Assembly (NCBI GenBank): GCA_040954595.2
Contig: CM082597.2
Coordinates: 5,456,001-5,520,000 of the forward strand
Reading direction: 5' to 3'
Length of the DNA: 64,000 bases
Source: Balanoglossus misakiensis
Lineage: Eukaryota; Hemichordata
The position numbers were made by a program, and so were the translations under genes. Below, piece after piece: positions 41,700 through 54,169 of the stretch (position 1 is the first letter of the stretch; every line of letters starts with the position of its first letter). Below the pieces are notes generated by a model, which ran no database searches, was not told the origin of the DNA, and worked only from the letters and a program-made list of their open reading frames with translations.

Positions 41700-44600
41700 T
41701 TAGCAAAACTCGTGTTTTTTGTACTTTGGACCACACAGTTGTTTATACCTGCTTGCTTTGTTTTATTTTTCTTCTGGATAATTAACTGGTTCTATTAATA
41801 ACTTTTAATAATCATACACGACTGTTTACCGTACACGGATGCATTGTTTTCTGTTTAGTGGTATTCCCCGTGCTACATGCTTACGTTTTTTTTTCTTGCA
41901 ACATTGTTTTTCACTACTGAGTCACGCCAATTGCTTTGACTACCTGCCATACCAGACAACTGGCACCAGCGGCTCACTGCAAACAGGGAGAGCGGGGAAA
42001 GGTAGTGTGGGGAAAGAGGAGGATAGTTCTTTTTAGACTCCAAATAAACTAAAGCTACCACCCTTCAGTATTGCCTGACATTCTATGGCAGCTTCTTCAT
42101 TCCATGATTGCTGCCTATCAAAGGTCCGTGTTTCTGGACACGGGAAATAAACCAAATCCAGTTGAGCACGGAATTGTTGAGTGGGAAGCTGTTCATATCT
42201 TGGACGTCCTAAGTGTTGAGCGCCCAGATGTATCTAAAAACAACACTAGTAGCCATAATCACCTGTTGTCATCGGCCATATACCCTGACCTGGATTTCGA
42301 ATCATTACCAGAAAAATCCTGTTTCACTATTTTGCTACCGTCCGCCAAGTTTGGTTATTACTTAGCAACACATAAACACCGGAGCTATATCGATCTCTGT
42401 GTTGCTTGTTATATCGTAATCTTCGTTTGCATACTGACTCTGATAGTGTCAGGTTTGCCTGGTCTGAACAAGACTATAGTCTCTCTTACTGTGTCATTAA
42501 AAACAAATTATCTCTGTGCGCAAACACGTTGTCTCATTTCTTCTCCAAACAGCAGGTAATCCAATCTACACCCATCCTAAGCTTGTAAGTCATCCGTAAA
42601 TAACACGAAGATGGTCGCTGATTAGTTACATAACCACACAAGTTGGCCACTAAATAAGGCTACCCCACAAGTACAAATGCCAAGCTTAGACTTGGATGTC
42701 CTGTATATACAATATTTCGAACAGAGTCATTATTGCACAAAATCCTAGCGACCTACAAAATGTGTATCTTGATAGACCCTTACCAGTGTATTAGGTAAAT
42801 TTTTCAGTAAGTGGCAAACTAAATCTGTCATGCGCAGAACTGCAAGTCCAACGATCGATTCAAGGTTTAAATTCTTACACAACATTCTTATAATATTTTC
42901 CGCTAACCACAAGCTTACTGTCCTGGTCTGGTTTGGATAAAACTACAAACACACACACACAATACTCTTGCAAATCACTGCCAGAAATACCGGATGAAAC
43001 CAGGAATAGAAATCGTTTATATCTGTGTTATGTTGAAGAATAAACTAAATCTTTTTCACAGAGAGGCCTCGTCTGATAATATTATCATGTTGATAATCCC
43101 TAGTTGTTTTACACGCTCGTTATCGTGCCCCAGTGAATCCGTAATCTTGATATTATCTGTGTGAGGTTCATTGTGTTTTATCTTATCAAGGTCCCATTAC
43201 TAATTCTTACTAAAATCACATGTGGGAACATGTTCAGTATAGAATCAAGGCCCGTGTATTTTTCTCCTATGCTCACTTCACTCACAGTCTGGCCTTGTCG
43301 TCTAACATTTTTTTTAAATTTTGCTATTTGCCTGTCAAAGGCCTGGCAACTCAGGTCAATGCTCACCGTGCGATCATGATCATGACCTCTCCGAAGTCAT
43401 TTATAACCTTATCTACTACTGATTGGCTGAATTAATGAGCAGGGATGGTGAACAATATCAGTGGCCTGAGTTGCCATGGTTAGAGTCCTTTGATATGCAA
43501 ATACCAACATTTCAAAAAATTAATCGAGAAGGCTAGACTGTGTGTGACGTGAGCGTAGCGAAAAAAGCACACGAGTCTGTATTCTAGATTATAACCTGCT
43601 GTACTGTGCCTTAATCCATACTTGACTCAAAATTATTACTCCCCCCCCCCTGCTGTTCAAAGGCCAATAAACATGGGAGCATGAGTCAGTGGCCAATTGT
43701 AGTTGACGTTAGTACTACAGCGTTTTCCTGTCGCAATGTGGCATTTATGACTTCATTGTTTTTCAGTTTTGTCAAAACGTTTGTGACGCATTGATTTCGA
43801 AATTTTGGCCAAAGGTGCCAAATTTGCAGTATCCCTTTGTTTTGATTTCGAAATGTTTTATGTATTGTACGTCAGCTCCTTAAAGTCGTATATAAAAGCT
43901 TTTGTTTCTCTGTTGTGTGGCAAAGCTTAAAATTTCGTGCCTACCTGAAAATTGTACCGTGTTGTATTCATCTTTATCACAGTGTGATTTTCACCAATGT
44001 TTTTGCAATACACAAAAATTGCCTGGCAATTTACGCATAGATCCAATTAATTCCAGAGGTAAAATCACACACGTACGCAGTCATCCGTGGCAACACCCTA
44101 ACTGCGCATGCTATAAGCTTAGCCAGTGCATAAAACCCCCCTTGTCAGTTCTATGTATAACCATGATATCATAGATCGTACGACTCAACTGTGCTTATAT
44201 TGGTCACAGCTATGCGAGTACTATGTCCAACTGCCTCGTTCTCAGTGTGGCCAAATCTTGTCTTCCAATCAATCAATGAACGATTAAATTTTGTAAATTT
44301 CGATCAAGCAGCCGATCTTCAGCTATTCGATAGGGAGTTTTACCTAAACAGGGGCCTCGGTTGCCTTACCCGATGACATGTCTGCTCACTATAGCTCATA
44401 TTTTTCCACCCTGGGGGAATCAGGAATCAACGTGACAGGCGAAGTCAACCAGACTGCAAAATACAAAATGTCTTCAAATAGAGGACATAATAACTATGAC
44501 CTGCTGAATTGCAGCTGCAGCCACGGCAATTCAAAGTCGCATAGCAACACAGGTATGGAGTTTAACTTGGGCATCAAATACTATATAGTACAGACATGTA

Positions 44601-45580
44601 GCGGTTAACTCTAATTGGGAATGTGTACATAGACGAAATTTGAAGTCTTGGTTTGTAAAAGTGAAGGCTCTTAATAGTACATAGTTGCAAAATTTGCCGT
44701 GTACCTACCTGGCCCCGATAAATAGAAATTCTGAAACGATTCTGCCACGAAACACATAGCACAAGAATCCAGGGCGAGAATTCAGGTCAGGTAGTTGTGT
44801 CAATATGAGTTAGTGTATGGGAGGGGGGTGGGGTCATTAACTTGGGCCAATATATACCCAATCAATAGACTGTTTAACAAGTCACCAACTTATCTCGTCA
44901 TTGTTGAAAATTACTTGTCAACTCTGTTGATTAGAATAAATTGTCCCAATTCTGAGTTGATTATTTTGTAATTATAGATTGCCGTGCCGGTTTCATAAGT
45001 CCAGCGCCCTCATGCGGCCAGAATTAATTTGAACTCAAAGCGAGGCCAATTGGGAAATCCCCTTGATGTGATCGGTGCACGATTTTGGGTTGGCTTTCAG
45101 TAAATGTATGTACCATAATAATTAATTTGCGCAGTTTGGTGGGACTGTTTTAGTACCTGCAGTTTATCAAAGTGACGACAGAAAGTCACCGGTTATTCAT
45201 TTACACAACTCATTTGTTTAAAATTATTAATTAATATTTATTTTAAAATCGGATTTTAGTTAGTTAACATACGTTTGTAAATGACACAACTGTCCAGAAA
45301 ACTTACTTCCTGACTTTCTGGCACAGTCACAAATAAACACATATTCATGCCAAAATGACATTAACGTGTAAAGGGTTTCCGAAAAGTTAATGTTTTCTCA
45401 GTATCGGCGCAATCATGTAGGCAAAGTTGACAGTTTAGTGCTTTACATACCCATCAATGTGTCCAGAATATGTAAAACAGACCGCCGGTGCCTGTGAAAT
45501 ATGATATCAAACTTATTTGTCTGTAGTTAAGGGGTCCTTCAATATCATTATTCACACCTGTGACTGTGGATATTTGTACG
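41700..45580. other. Gene-free stretch
   Basis: Several ORFs of 60-160 codons occur on both strands. None has an ATG in context, splice borders, a signal peptide or a recognisable domain. A truncated MITE sits at 44994-45076, and a short AC run lies near 42,951. Confidence 0.45.
44994..45076. mobile_element. Truncated MITE copy (same family as 61153-61304)
   Basis: Begins cataagtccagcgccctcat and continues through ctcaaagcgaggccaa and gaaatccccttgatgtgat. It matches about half of the inverted-repeat element at 61153-61304 read on the opposite strand. The distal half is missing. Confidence 0.65.
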
Positions 45581-45589
45581 CTTCCTTAT

Positions 45590-46988
45590 CTATCCTTTTT
45601 TCCTGTCTCTCTTTTTATTCCGTCTTGAACATTTGTTCTTCTTCTGTCGTTTATTGCTGGATTTATCCGTTTTGATGTTTAATGCAAAATTCACCGCCCC
45701 ATGGGCTTTATATGTCGTTACGCCTCTTTTCTGGCTATACACCTCCAGTTCATAATCTCCCTCGTCGGTTTCTGTGTTGGCTTTCTCTATACTAAAGGTT
45801 ATCACAATGTTTTTCGCGATGACGTCATCCCATTCTATTGCCACGCAGTATTTTCCTAGGCACTTTCGCCCCGAGGCATGTCCTTCGAACACATCCTTCA
45901 TTTTAGTCTCTCTTCGTCCGTCCGTTGAAACGGTGATTGTGAAAGTGTCAGTGGTTTCACATAGTTCGCAATCCATGGCAAATGATATGTATACAGGATC
46001 GCCTTCGTAAGCGACTATTTCAAATCTGTTTAGTTGAATTTTTCCGATAGGCACATCACCGCACACCAACCCTGTGATAAAATTAAACGCACAACGTAAA
46101 TTACGCAAAAAACAATATCATCCTCTGTATTTTTGTCTGATGCTTGTCGTGAGAATCAGAACTTGACAGACATATAGTTAAATGTGAAGGTAAACTGTGG
46201 TTCCTGAAAAACAGCTCTAAAACAAAATCCATATAAAGCCAACTATGTTCAGTTCAGTTTGTTAAAGGTTTTAACTGGACGTCATTATACGTAGGGATAT
46301 TGGAATCAAAGTCCTGAGGCCAGATTGAGCAATATTGATGATTTATTTCACTTGTAAGTGGAACATTCATGAACATGTGATGCCATGTTAATAGAATCAG
46401 CATTACCTTTTAAGGAAAATTAAAGCATTGGCAAAATATGTGAAATCGTTCGAAGTCCACGGATCAACGCACGTAGACTACTTCCGGGTAAACTAAGCAT
46501 GTCATCATTTACCGGCGATAGAGCGTCCACCCCCGTATCTGACCTTGTTGAACACCTATAGTTTTAAGTTCTGTGGGTTCCGCTTTTCTATTTGACACAC
46601 ATGTTTGACGTCACTAAGAATTCCAGAACAGCGATATATCTTTTGCCAATCAGTTAAATGAAATACCTTTGTTGCACCGAGCATGAATGGCATACCGACA
46701 TACTATATACATGTACATGTAAATTCAAGCGGTCGAAACCTTGGTTGACCGTTGCTCCTGTTAGTAAAACGTTAACGGGGAACCCCCCTATAGAAAATTT
46801 TACACAGCGGTAGCCTACAAGTTACAAACGTACAAGCAAGTTGGGGGTACAGACATTCATTTAGCAGACAACGTGAAATGCCACCATTTCGCAGAAGGAC
46901 ACTTGCACTTTCACGAGTCAATTCTAAGTTAGGGAAACTCACCTGATAGACAATATGTGATTAAAATCGTGTTCAGTAGCTTGGCCAT
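45590..46988 (-). CDS. Ig-like gene B: secreted Ig-like domain with basic tail, 175 aa
   Basis: Two exons on the minus strand, 46988-46943 and 46071-45590, join at phase 1 (CAG/GTGAG donor, TTATCACAG acceptor) to give 175 codons and a stop. Exon 1 is the signal peptide MAKLLNTILITYCLS. The mature part has a beta-rich Ig-like domain with EGDPVYISF near its start and the F-strand signature ETDEGDYELEV near its end. It also has an unusual set of cysteines (GLVCGD, CELC, RKCLGKYC). The C-terminus is strongly basic (NKRQKKNKCSRRNKKRDRKK) and shares the exon with the domain, unlike genes A and C, where it has its own exon. No transmembrane segment follows, so secretion is inferred. Family name not recognised; the Ig assignment rests on motif and gene plan. 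Confidence 0.78.
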
Positions 46989-47574
46989 TTTATCATCACA
47001 GCAACTGACCATTGGACCGACGGACAGAAACCAGGCATTAGAAGTGGGCAACCGGCTACGGACAGACCCAGATTTTGAAATCTTCGTATATGTACTGGTC
47101 AATAAGCAGGCTTCATGAACTTGTACTTACTACAGAAGACGACCAAATTAGTCAAGAAAAGACATTGCATGTAACCGGTATCTTCTCCTGTAGTTCGATT
47201 ACGAGTACATCGCACCCACAAATATGCAGTTATCTAGCATATCCGGGTTCATGCCCTTCTTATCATAAGGTTATAAATCAGCTAAATGACATCATACATT
47301 GTAGTAGACGTCCAATTCAGGGCGTAGTGGGCATCTCTCGCCCCAATTCCTATTTAAAAAGACATTTATCTTCGAGATTCCGCAGTTAACTGGAAGATAA
47401 AGAGCTATTACGCAAGTTTGATATGATTTCAAACCGCCAATACGATTGAAGATGAAAACAATCAGTCTTAGGCCAACCTGCTTTAGTTAAGATATTCCTG
47501 TTCATATTTTCGATGTGCACTTGTATCTTTACCTTTCTAATTTCCATCCTAATTTCCATTGACGAAATTAAATT

Positions 47575-48001
47575 CTATTTTGTGCCAAAGACAGCCCCTT
47601 TCCATGTACCTTTATTTGCTCGTTGTTGTTTCACGCTTGAATAGAATTGGTTGCTCCTTAAGTCTCTCCCTATACTGATAACCCTCAGGGCATTGTAATC
47701 TTCAAGTTCAAACCAAACATCAAAGACAAATGGTCGTCGCACTCTGAGCGATGATGTGTGCACACAGAGTACTTTGGCCGGAGGTCCATGGAGTCTGCCG
47801 GTGTGACATGCTATGACTAGAGAACTACCTGTTGACTTGTTAATCGGAGAATTACCATGCCACCAGGTGGCGCTGTGCATAGTTTCGAGCGAACACCACT
47901 GGCAGCTTTTCAAGACTATGCCATCAGTGTCAGCCACGAATAAACCAAGTGATATATCAATGACCTGAAGTACATCATACGTAGTTGTTGCTGCTGCTGG
48001 C
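47575..48001 (-). CDS. Ig-like gene E: orphan Ig-like exon, partial
   Basis: Open frame on the minus strand preceded by a good acceptor (TTTTATTTTGCCAG) that opens at phase 1, like the Ig exons of A, B and C. It contains SCQWC, then WWHGNS where the core Trp of an Ig domain would fall, then further cysteines and FELEDYNALRV, which could be a degenerate D-x-G-x-Y strand. It either runs to a stop at 47575 or, more in keeping with gene A, is cut by an AAAG/GTACAT donor near 47612 (phase 1) leading to an unseen tail exon. No signal-peptide exon was found upstream up to 50.9 kb. It may be a partial gene, a decayed copy, or one with an unrecognised first exon. Confidence 0.45.
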
Positions 48002-48009
48002 AAAATAAA

Positions 48010-50850
48010 ACTGGTATTTTCTACAGACGAAAATGGGATAAAATAGTCCCTGTTGGAATGTTGTTCATTGACAAGTTCGCTTTATTTTAAATTCAATTTG
48101 AAAACATGACCAACACTACATTCGTACATCACACCTGCCATTTTCTGTACGGTACATAAGTCGTAAACTAGCTATGTGGTCACTAAAATAATTCATGAGT
48201 GTATATATGAGAATATACACATGACGGAACTACTTTTTGCTTGTAGGCATTGAACAAAAGTAATGGGAGAGTTGAGTATTATGATCGGTGAAACGTGGTG
48301 AATTTTGAATAGTTTAGCTCGTTAATTGCTTAACCGTAGCAACTATCGCCAGAATAACATAACATGTAGTTGCCAGTATACTAGGGAACCTCAACATTTA
48401 CGGAAATGGCTCGCTATCGCCAGTGATCAGGAATATTGCCCTGCGATCGCTCGACCGGATCTCTAAGCGAACCCACTGACCTAGCCACCATGACCCATGA
48501 CCTTATTTTGCATAACAAAAGCTTGGTAACTTGGCCAATGAACGCCCATGTCTTGGTAGCGTCATAACTGCCGCATCACTGTACGGAAATCAAGACGCAG
48601 CGATCTACATTTCAGTTTCCGTCAAAATAGACATTGGCAATAACATCATTGTACCATGACCGTGATCTCTGCGCGCCGTGTGTGCTGTACAAAATGTTTT
48701 TTTTTCAAGAGAAGCCTAATACAATGTATTCTGCGAAATACAATTATTGAATAAAGGATCGTCACCGCCCACTGCGTGGTTCTTCCTAATACGAATGACG
48801 CAGCTTTTGCGAATTTTGTGCACCCTTCTGCAAAAGCTGTCAAATTTGCTTTTGCATAATAATGGAAAAAAGGGCAGCGAGAGAGAGAGAGACTTTGTCC
48901 GTTTAAGTGATTTATTTGTCTCTCTACGAACTACGACGTGACGTACTTAGGCTTTTGATTACAACTTCCCCTTTCCAGAAGGCATTGTTAATTCGCAAAA
49001 TTATTTAAAGGTCGAAACTAAGGTCAATGTCCTGTTGACTTTGGGACATATCTTACGTGATGATAAGTCGATTTTAGACATTTTTTGGCCAAAATCCGGT
49101 TGTCACAGGAAGTTGCACTATATTAAATGCCATGAATGTCCATTTTCAGTTCACATTTCGCATTGCTCATTAGTTTCAAGTGGATTTCGTTCCCCATACA
49201 AAGTGACGTCAGACTGTTCGTCGTACCATTGCAGATTTTAGTAGAATTACCGTATCACAGAAATTTCATTCATACTGTTTTTATGAATTCAATACACATT
49301 GCCTTCAGTTTATCAGTGGTCTTTTGGGTCTAACGTTTGTTGTGAGGTCAGGCTCTCTGTACCATCGCACTATGCGCTGGGTTTTTACCTCCACGCAGAA
49401 GTGAAACGTGGTCACTTCAATGATTATTGCCCCCCCCCCCCCAGTCTTATATTGCCGTTACGTTTGGGGAATACCCGAAGCCTTGGGACTACCAAGGGAG
49501 GTGAATTTTGCTTTGCAGATTCAACACAGTTCACCTCTGATGTAACACAGTACTTTAATCAAGTAGTAAGACTAACAGCAAACCTACCCATTTCCTAAAA
49601 TGTGCACAATCCTGTGTGTCATCACTGTTACACACCCGATAAAACCTAATCATTTTGTCCTCCTGTGATGTTAATTACGTAACGCGTTATCAGAACCCGT
49701 TGTCCTTGGTACACTACCTTCTTCTTGTGATGTTTGTCGTAGCTTTGCTGTAACTTCATATTTAACTATAAGACCAATGACTTTGAAAAGTACTGAATGT
49801 ACTGATCTTTGCGTTTGAAACATGCAAGTCCATAAATTTGCCATGATAATAGGGATATGTGGAAGCAAATCAATACATAATTGTGGGGGTGTTCAAGCTT
49901 GTCCAATAATAAAACAGAAGTGACTTGCCCCACACCCATGTCAAACGTTCGTGTAGGTGTTAGTCCTTTTACGTTGTCTCCTCCAATTTCCCCATGGGAA
50001 TTTCCATAGGGAAAATACACGTATACATTGTGGCACTTCCACACATGTTGGACAATGTTTTACTCGACCCTGACCCACTCTGAAGTTAAACACCCACATG
50101 CCAGTTCAACGACACTGGTAAGTCAACTTTAACCATTTCTGTCTGTCATATCTTGCTATTGCTGTTACACATCTCCCATGTGAATTTCTTTAATTGACAG
50201 GACTTGGCTCTCAAGTATAACTCCAATACAACCGATAGCCATAATGAAAAAAATTGAGGAATCATAAATAAAGTTGAGTACGACACCTGGCATGGATAAT
50301 CAGCTTCTTTCACATGGAACAAATGGCCGCAGTTTGGACATCGTGATGTGAAATTATATGCCTGTGATTGATTTAGTCTTGAGAATTAAGAACTATGACA
50401 ATGCATGATAAAAAAATATGACAATGTATGATAAACGAGACGCAGCGAGAGATACATAAACTAATATTGAAAAAATAGACGAATACAAGAAACAGAAGAG
50501 GGGGGGGGGTATACTCAATGACTTTCAGTCAGTGATTCTCCGTAATAGATCATAAACTGGTTTTCAATTTCTCAGAATTTCCAAGGAAGTGTGGCTGAAT
50601 AGACATGGGGCGTATACACCCACCCAAAACCAAGGTTAAACAGTAAAATGTGTCACCTATAAAATGTTAAAGATTTAATGAAATCGGCAAATATGTTAAC
50701 GCCAACTAAGATTTTATTTTCATTAATTTCATAACAAAGTATGTCGAGGGTGAATATTGCGTGGTCCTGGCGTGACGTAATTGGGATTTTTTGTGGAAGT
50801 GCGAAAGGCAGGACTGAGAACAACAATACGTAGGCGGTCGTTATTGTTTC
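48010..50850. other. Gene-free stretch between oppositely oriented Ig-like genes
   Basis: No supportable exon on either strand. Contains short C runs (for example about 49,430-49,442). A TATATA-like motif near 48,200 (minus) could belong to gene E but leads to no signal-peptide exon. Confidence 0.45.
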
Positions 50851-50853
50851 TTA

Positions 50854-50865
50854 ATTATATATATA
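50854..50865 (+). promoter_or_regulatory. TATA box of Ig-like gene C
   Basis: attatatatata about 100-110 bp before the ATG at 50965. This implies a start site near 50,890, at a spacing similar to gene A. Confidence 0.55.
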
Positions 50866-50964
50866 GGCTGTCCGGATCGAACCTGCAACACATGTTGAGA
50901 CTGGCATCTGCGCAGTAGAAGCAGTCGAGCATCAAGCACCCTTTGTCATTTGTCACGAATCGCG

Positions 50965-53901
50965 ATGGCAAGTATCATCCAAACCCGGAGAACCTGTGCT
51001 TTGGGAGGCATCATTTGTGGTAAGTAATGAAGGCTTGCACGGCAGTTAATTAGTGGTACTGACGAACACAATTTCACACCCCTGCATGTAGTCTGGTCCC
51101 CTGCCCCAATCCCACCGCTGGCTGTGCATGGGGACAGATTTGTCTCACGAATTGGGGATAGTAAGTCTCACACGAGCCGAAGGTATGCATGAGACAAAAT
51201 ATCCCCGTCGAGGGTGAGAATCCGATCCGCTGTGTATGAGATTGTATTTCTCACGTAAACATACATTTGTTGAATTCGGATTTGAAACACTGGAAGGGTA
51301 ACTGTCGCCTGGCGACGCTGGTGGCATGCAACGCTTTGTAGTCTGCGAGAGTGTGGGGTCGTTTTATCCAGAGGCCAGGGGTGCTAGGAAAACTGTATTA
51401 CCAATATCTGCAAGAATGACAACGTATATTCACATGTTATGGTGGCTTAAACTATTGCAACTGGTGACTCAAGAAAACTTTTGAAGCCAAGTACATTCGT
51501 CAAAGGGGGATGTCTATGTTATTGTCCATGCCAGAATTCATAAAATCAAATACTCGATTTGTAGCCTTGTGTTACTCGAAGGTCAATTTGGTAACCGTGA
51601 ACGCAGTACTGTGGCAAACAGATTTTTGATAGTTTAAAGTACATGTGATACAGTGACCTGTCTAACTATGGAGTTATTGTCGTCTGATAATTCTTTAGGT
51701 CAATAATTCATTATCGAAAAGGGGAAGTGACGTCACGGTAGTTCCGCAAACATTCAAATGGAACACTGGCAACGAAATGTAATGTGAAGTGATATTGTGA
51801 TGTGCGTCATTTATTTTCTTTCTCTTTCTCTCTCTTCCCCCTCTCCCGAATTCGCTATGCAAATTCAGTTCAAGGCTCTCTGTGGTAACATGAATTAGTC
51901 TTGTTTCTCTTGTCATGTTAAGTTATCCATGAACTGTGTTAAATCTCTAGCCAAGTTAAATGCGATTGAAGTTTGAGTAAAAATTTATATTGTGTATACC
52001 AAGCAGTACATACATTGCGCGACAAATTGACAATAACAGGTCACTTGGACATATATTTTTTTTAAACAGATAAGCTTATTTTCGATGATCTGTCAGATTG
52101 TGTGTCCAATGAGGCAAATTGTCAAAGTGCGCAATTTGGCCAAAAGCTGAAGCAACATTGTAGCAATCATTCAGGAATATTTTTTTATTTTATTGTATTT
52201 TACTATTAGATAATGTAAATGCAACATTTTACATACACAAGTCAGACAATATGCTGATTAAACTAAAAAACAAATCAGGTGGGCGATATAATGTCATGTG
52301 TCTATTGGGTTCAAGGCAAATATCAAATCAGTACAAATAAGAATTGGCTTTACTTCCTACTTTCTTCTTATTTTAGTAATGTTGCTAGCGCTAATTGTCG
52401 GTAGTGGCGCCACTGAACGCCAGACAACAATAATGGACGCTGCTGAAAATGTCACCCTGGAATGCGTGTACAAGAAGCCGACTCTAGACTACACTAGGGT
52501 AACTATTGACTGGAGGAAAGTAAACACACGAGACTCCTTACTCAGCGTCACCTTGGTCACCATGGTCGACTTCGTCGTAGAGGGTGTCGTAGACGAGCGG
52601 TACGGGGCGACGAGTGAGGGATGGCTGACGATAAATGGTCCACTGACGAGCGACGACGAAGGGAAATACGCATGCGTTGTGGTATTTAGACTGGCACACC
52701 CAGTAGGCGATTCTGGATATTTAACGGAACATGACGCTACGTATTTAAATATTGTTGGTAAGTATGACATCTTGTTAAGTTCGTATTGATGGATACGAGT
52801 TTAAAATGGTCAATGCCTCACGTTTGTACAGCATCATCAACAACAAACAACTATATGAAGGTAGTTCTCTTCGCTGGTGTTAAGATTACCACCACCACAA
52901 CCGCCATCAAACTAATTCTCTCGTATCTACTACCACTGCACCACAACCACCATTTCGCCATAATTCAATTGTCATATTGAAAACGTCTGACTGCCTTTAT
53001 TTCAGAGAGACTGCAGCTTTATGCCAAAGATTTCGGACAGACATCAATGTCGGCCAGCACAGTCAGCATTCAAAACAAACCCAGCAAGTTTGTGTGCAAT
53101 GCCAGTGACGTTGACCCGAACACTAATATTCTTTGGAGCCTTGTGAATGGCAACGACGTTGAAGACGTTCCAGACTACATGATCATCGACTCAGAAGAAG
53201 TAGAAGGCGATGGACGCATGCGCCGCGTCAGCGAACTCACCTTGCTTCCTCCCTTGGAGCTGACAGAGACACTCATTCTCAGCATATCATGCAGCAAAGT
53301 TGAGGGTGAAACAGGTGTCATCGATACAGCTTCGTTAATTGTTAAGATTAGACCCAGAAGAGAAGGTAGGTTTACTCTTAGTTATACGACCTCTGTATAC
53401 GCTACTTGTTACTTTTTTGTATGTATGTATGTATGTATGTATGTATGTATGTATGTATGTATGTCTGAAGGACAACGACATCGCCCACACTATTTCATGG
53501 AAAATTTTAGCCAAAGCCAAACCATACAACAGCGCAACCAAACGGTGCAACCTCTGCTTAACAGAGAAATTTATTATCATTCGCAACCCAGAAATTTCCA
53601 CACTCAATAAAAGAAACGAACTTGTGTCCTCTTGTCGACACAGACACAAAGCATTGTTACGCAACAATTAAATCTAGAAACTCCCCACACACCAGCTATA
53701 CACATTGTTATGCAAAACGGCCCACCCCAACTTACATTCCACCACCTGTGTACCTGCATATAACCACGTCTTCCCCCTTGCATTTTCGCCAGTTTGATCT
53801 CCTGATGAGTGAGTCTAGTGACTCACGAAACAGCGTTGTAGAGATTTTACCGCCTTCCGTTTCTCCTACTACCCTCCTTTATGTATGTATGTATGTATGT
53901 A

Positions 53902-53988
<87 letters not shown>

Positions 53989-54164
53989 ATGTATGTATGT
54001 ATGTATGTATGTATGTATGTATGTATGTATGTATGTATGTATCTATGTACACATTGTTATCATTAAGGTTGTTTCAATTCCTCTACCGAGCAGGTAACAA
54101 GAAAAAAGGTAAAGATGGCAAATCAAGGCGAGGAAATCGACGTCAAAGACAAAGACAATGTTGA
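50965..54164 (+). CDS. Ig-like gene C: secreted two-Ig-domain protein with basic tail, 288 aa
   Basis: Exons 50965-51019, 52377-52757, 53006-53365 and 54094-54164 are all joined at phase 1 with GTAAGT/GTAGGT donors and TTTTAG/TTTCAG-type acceptors, giving 288 codons and a stop. The signal peptide spans exons 1-2 and ends near VGSGA (about residue 36). Domain 1 is V-type: C48 (LECVYKK), core W64 (IDWRK) and DDEGKYACV with C118. Domain 2 has C176 (FVCNAS), W189 (ILWSL) and C241 (SISCSK). A separate last exon encodes the basic tail (NKKKGKDGKSRRGNRRQRQ) ending in Cys. There is no transmembrane segment or GPI-type hydrophobic end, so the product should be secreted. Known secreted V-domain proteins of invertebrate chordates (VCBPs) carry a chitin-binding domain instead, which is absent here. 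Binding partner unknown. Confidence 0.85.
53419..53463. repeat. (ATGT)n microsatellite
   Basis: About 11 units in intron 3 of gene C. Confidence 0.95.
53880..54042. repeat. Compound (ATGT)n(GT)n(ATGT)n microsatellite
   Basis: ATGT (53880-53906), GT (about 53907-53972), then ATGT again (to about 54042). It ends about 50 bp before the last exon of gene C. Confidence 0.96.
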
Positions 54165-54169
54165 AGATA

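Noticed and set aside
42071-42559. 162-codon plus-strand ORF
   Set aside because: It opens with TTG and has no signal peptide, splice borders or recognisable domain. Its composition looks like random AT-rich DNA.
45774-46010. Plus-strand ORF opposite gene B
   Set aside because: Shadow frame of the gene B exon, with no splice context of its own.
48135-48141. Seven-base first exon (ATGGCAG/GTGTGA) for Ig-like gene E
   Set aside because: The phase fits and a TATA-like motif lies upstream, but the product would lack a signal peptide. Too little evidence.
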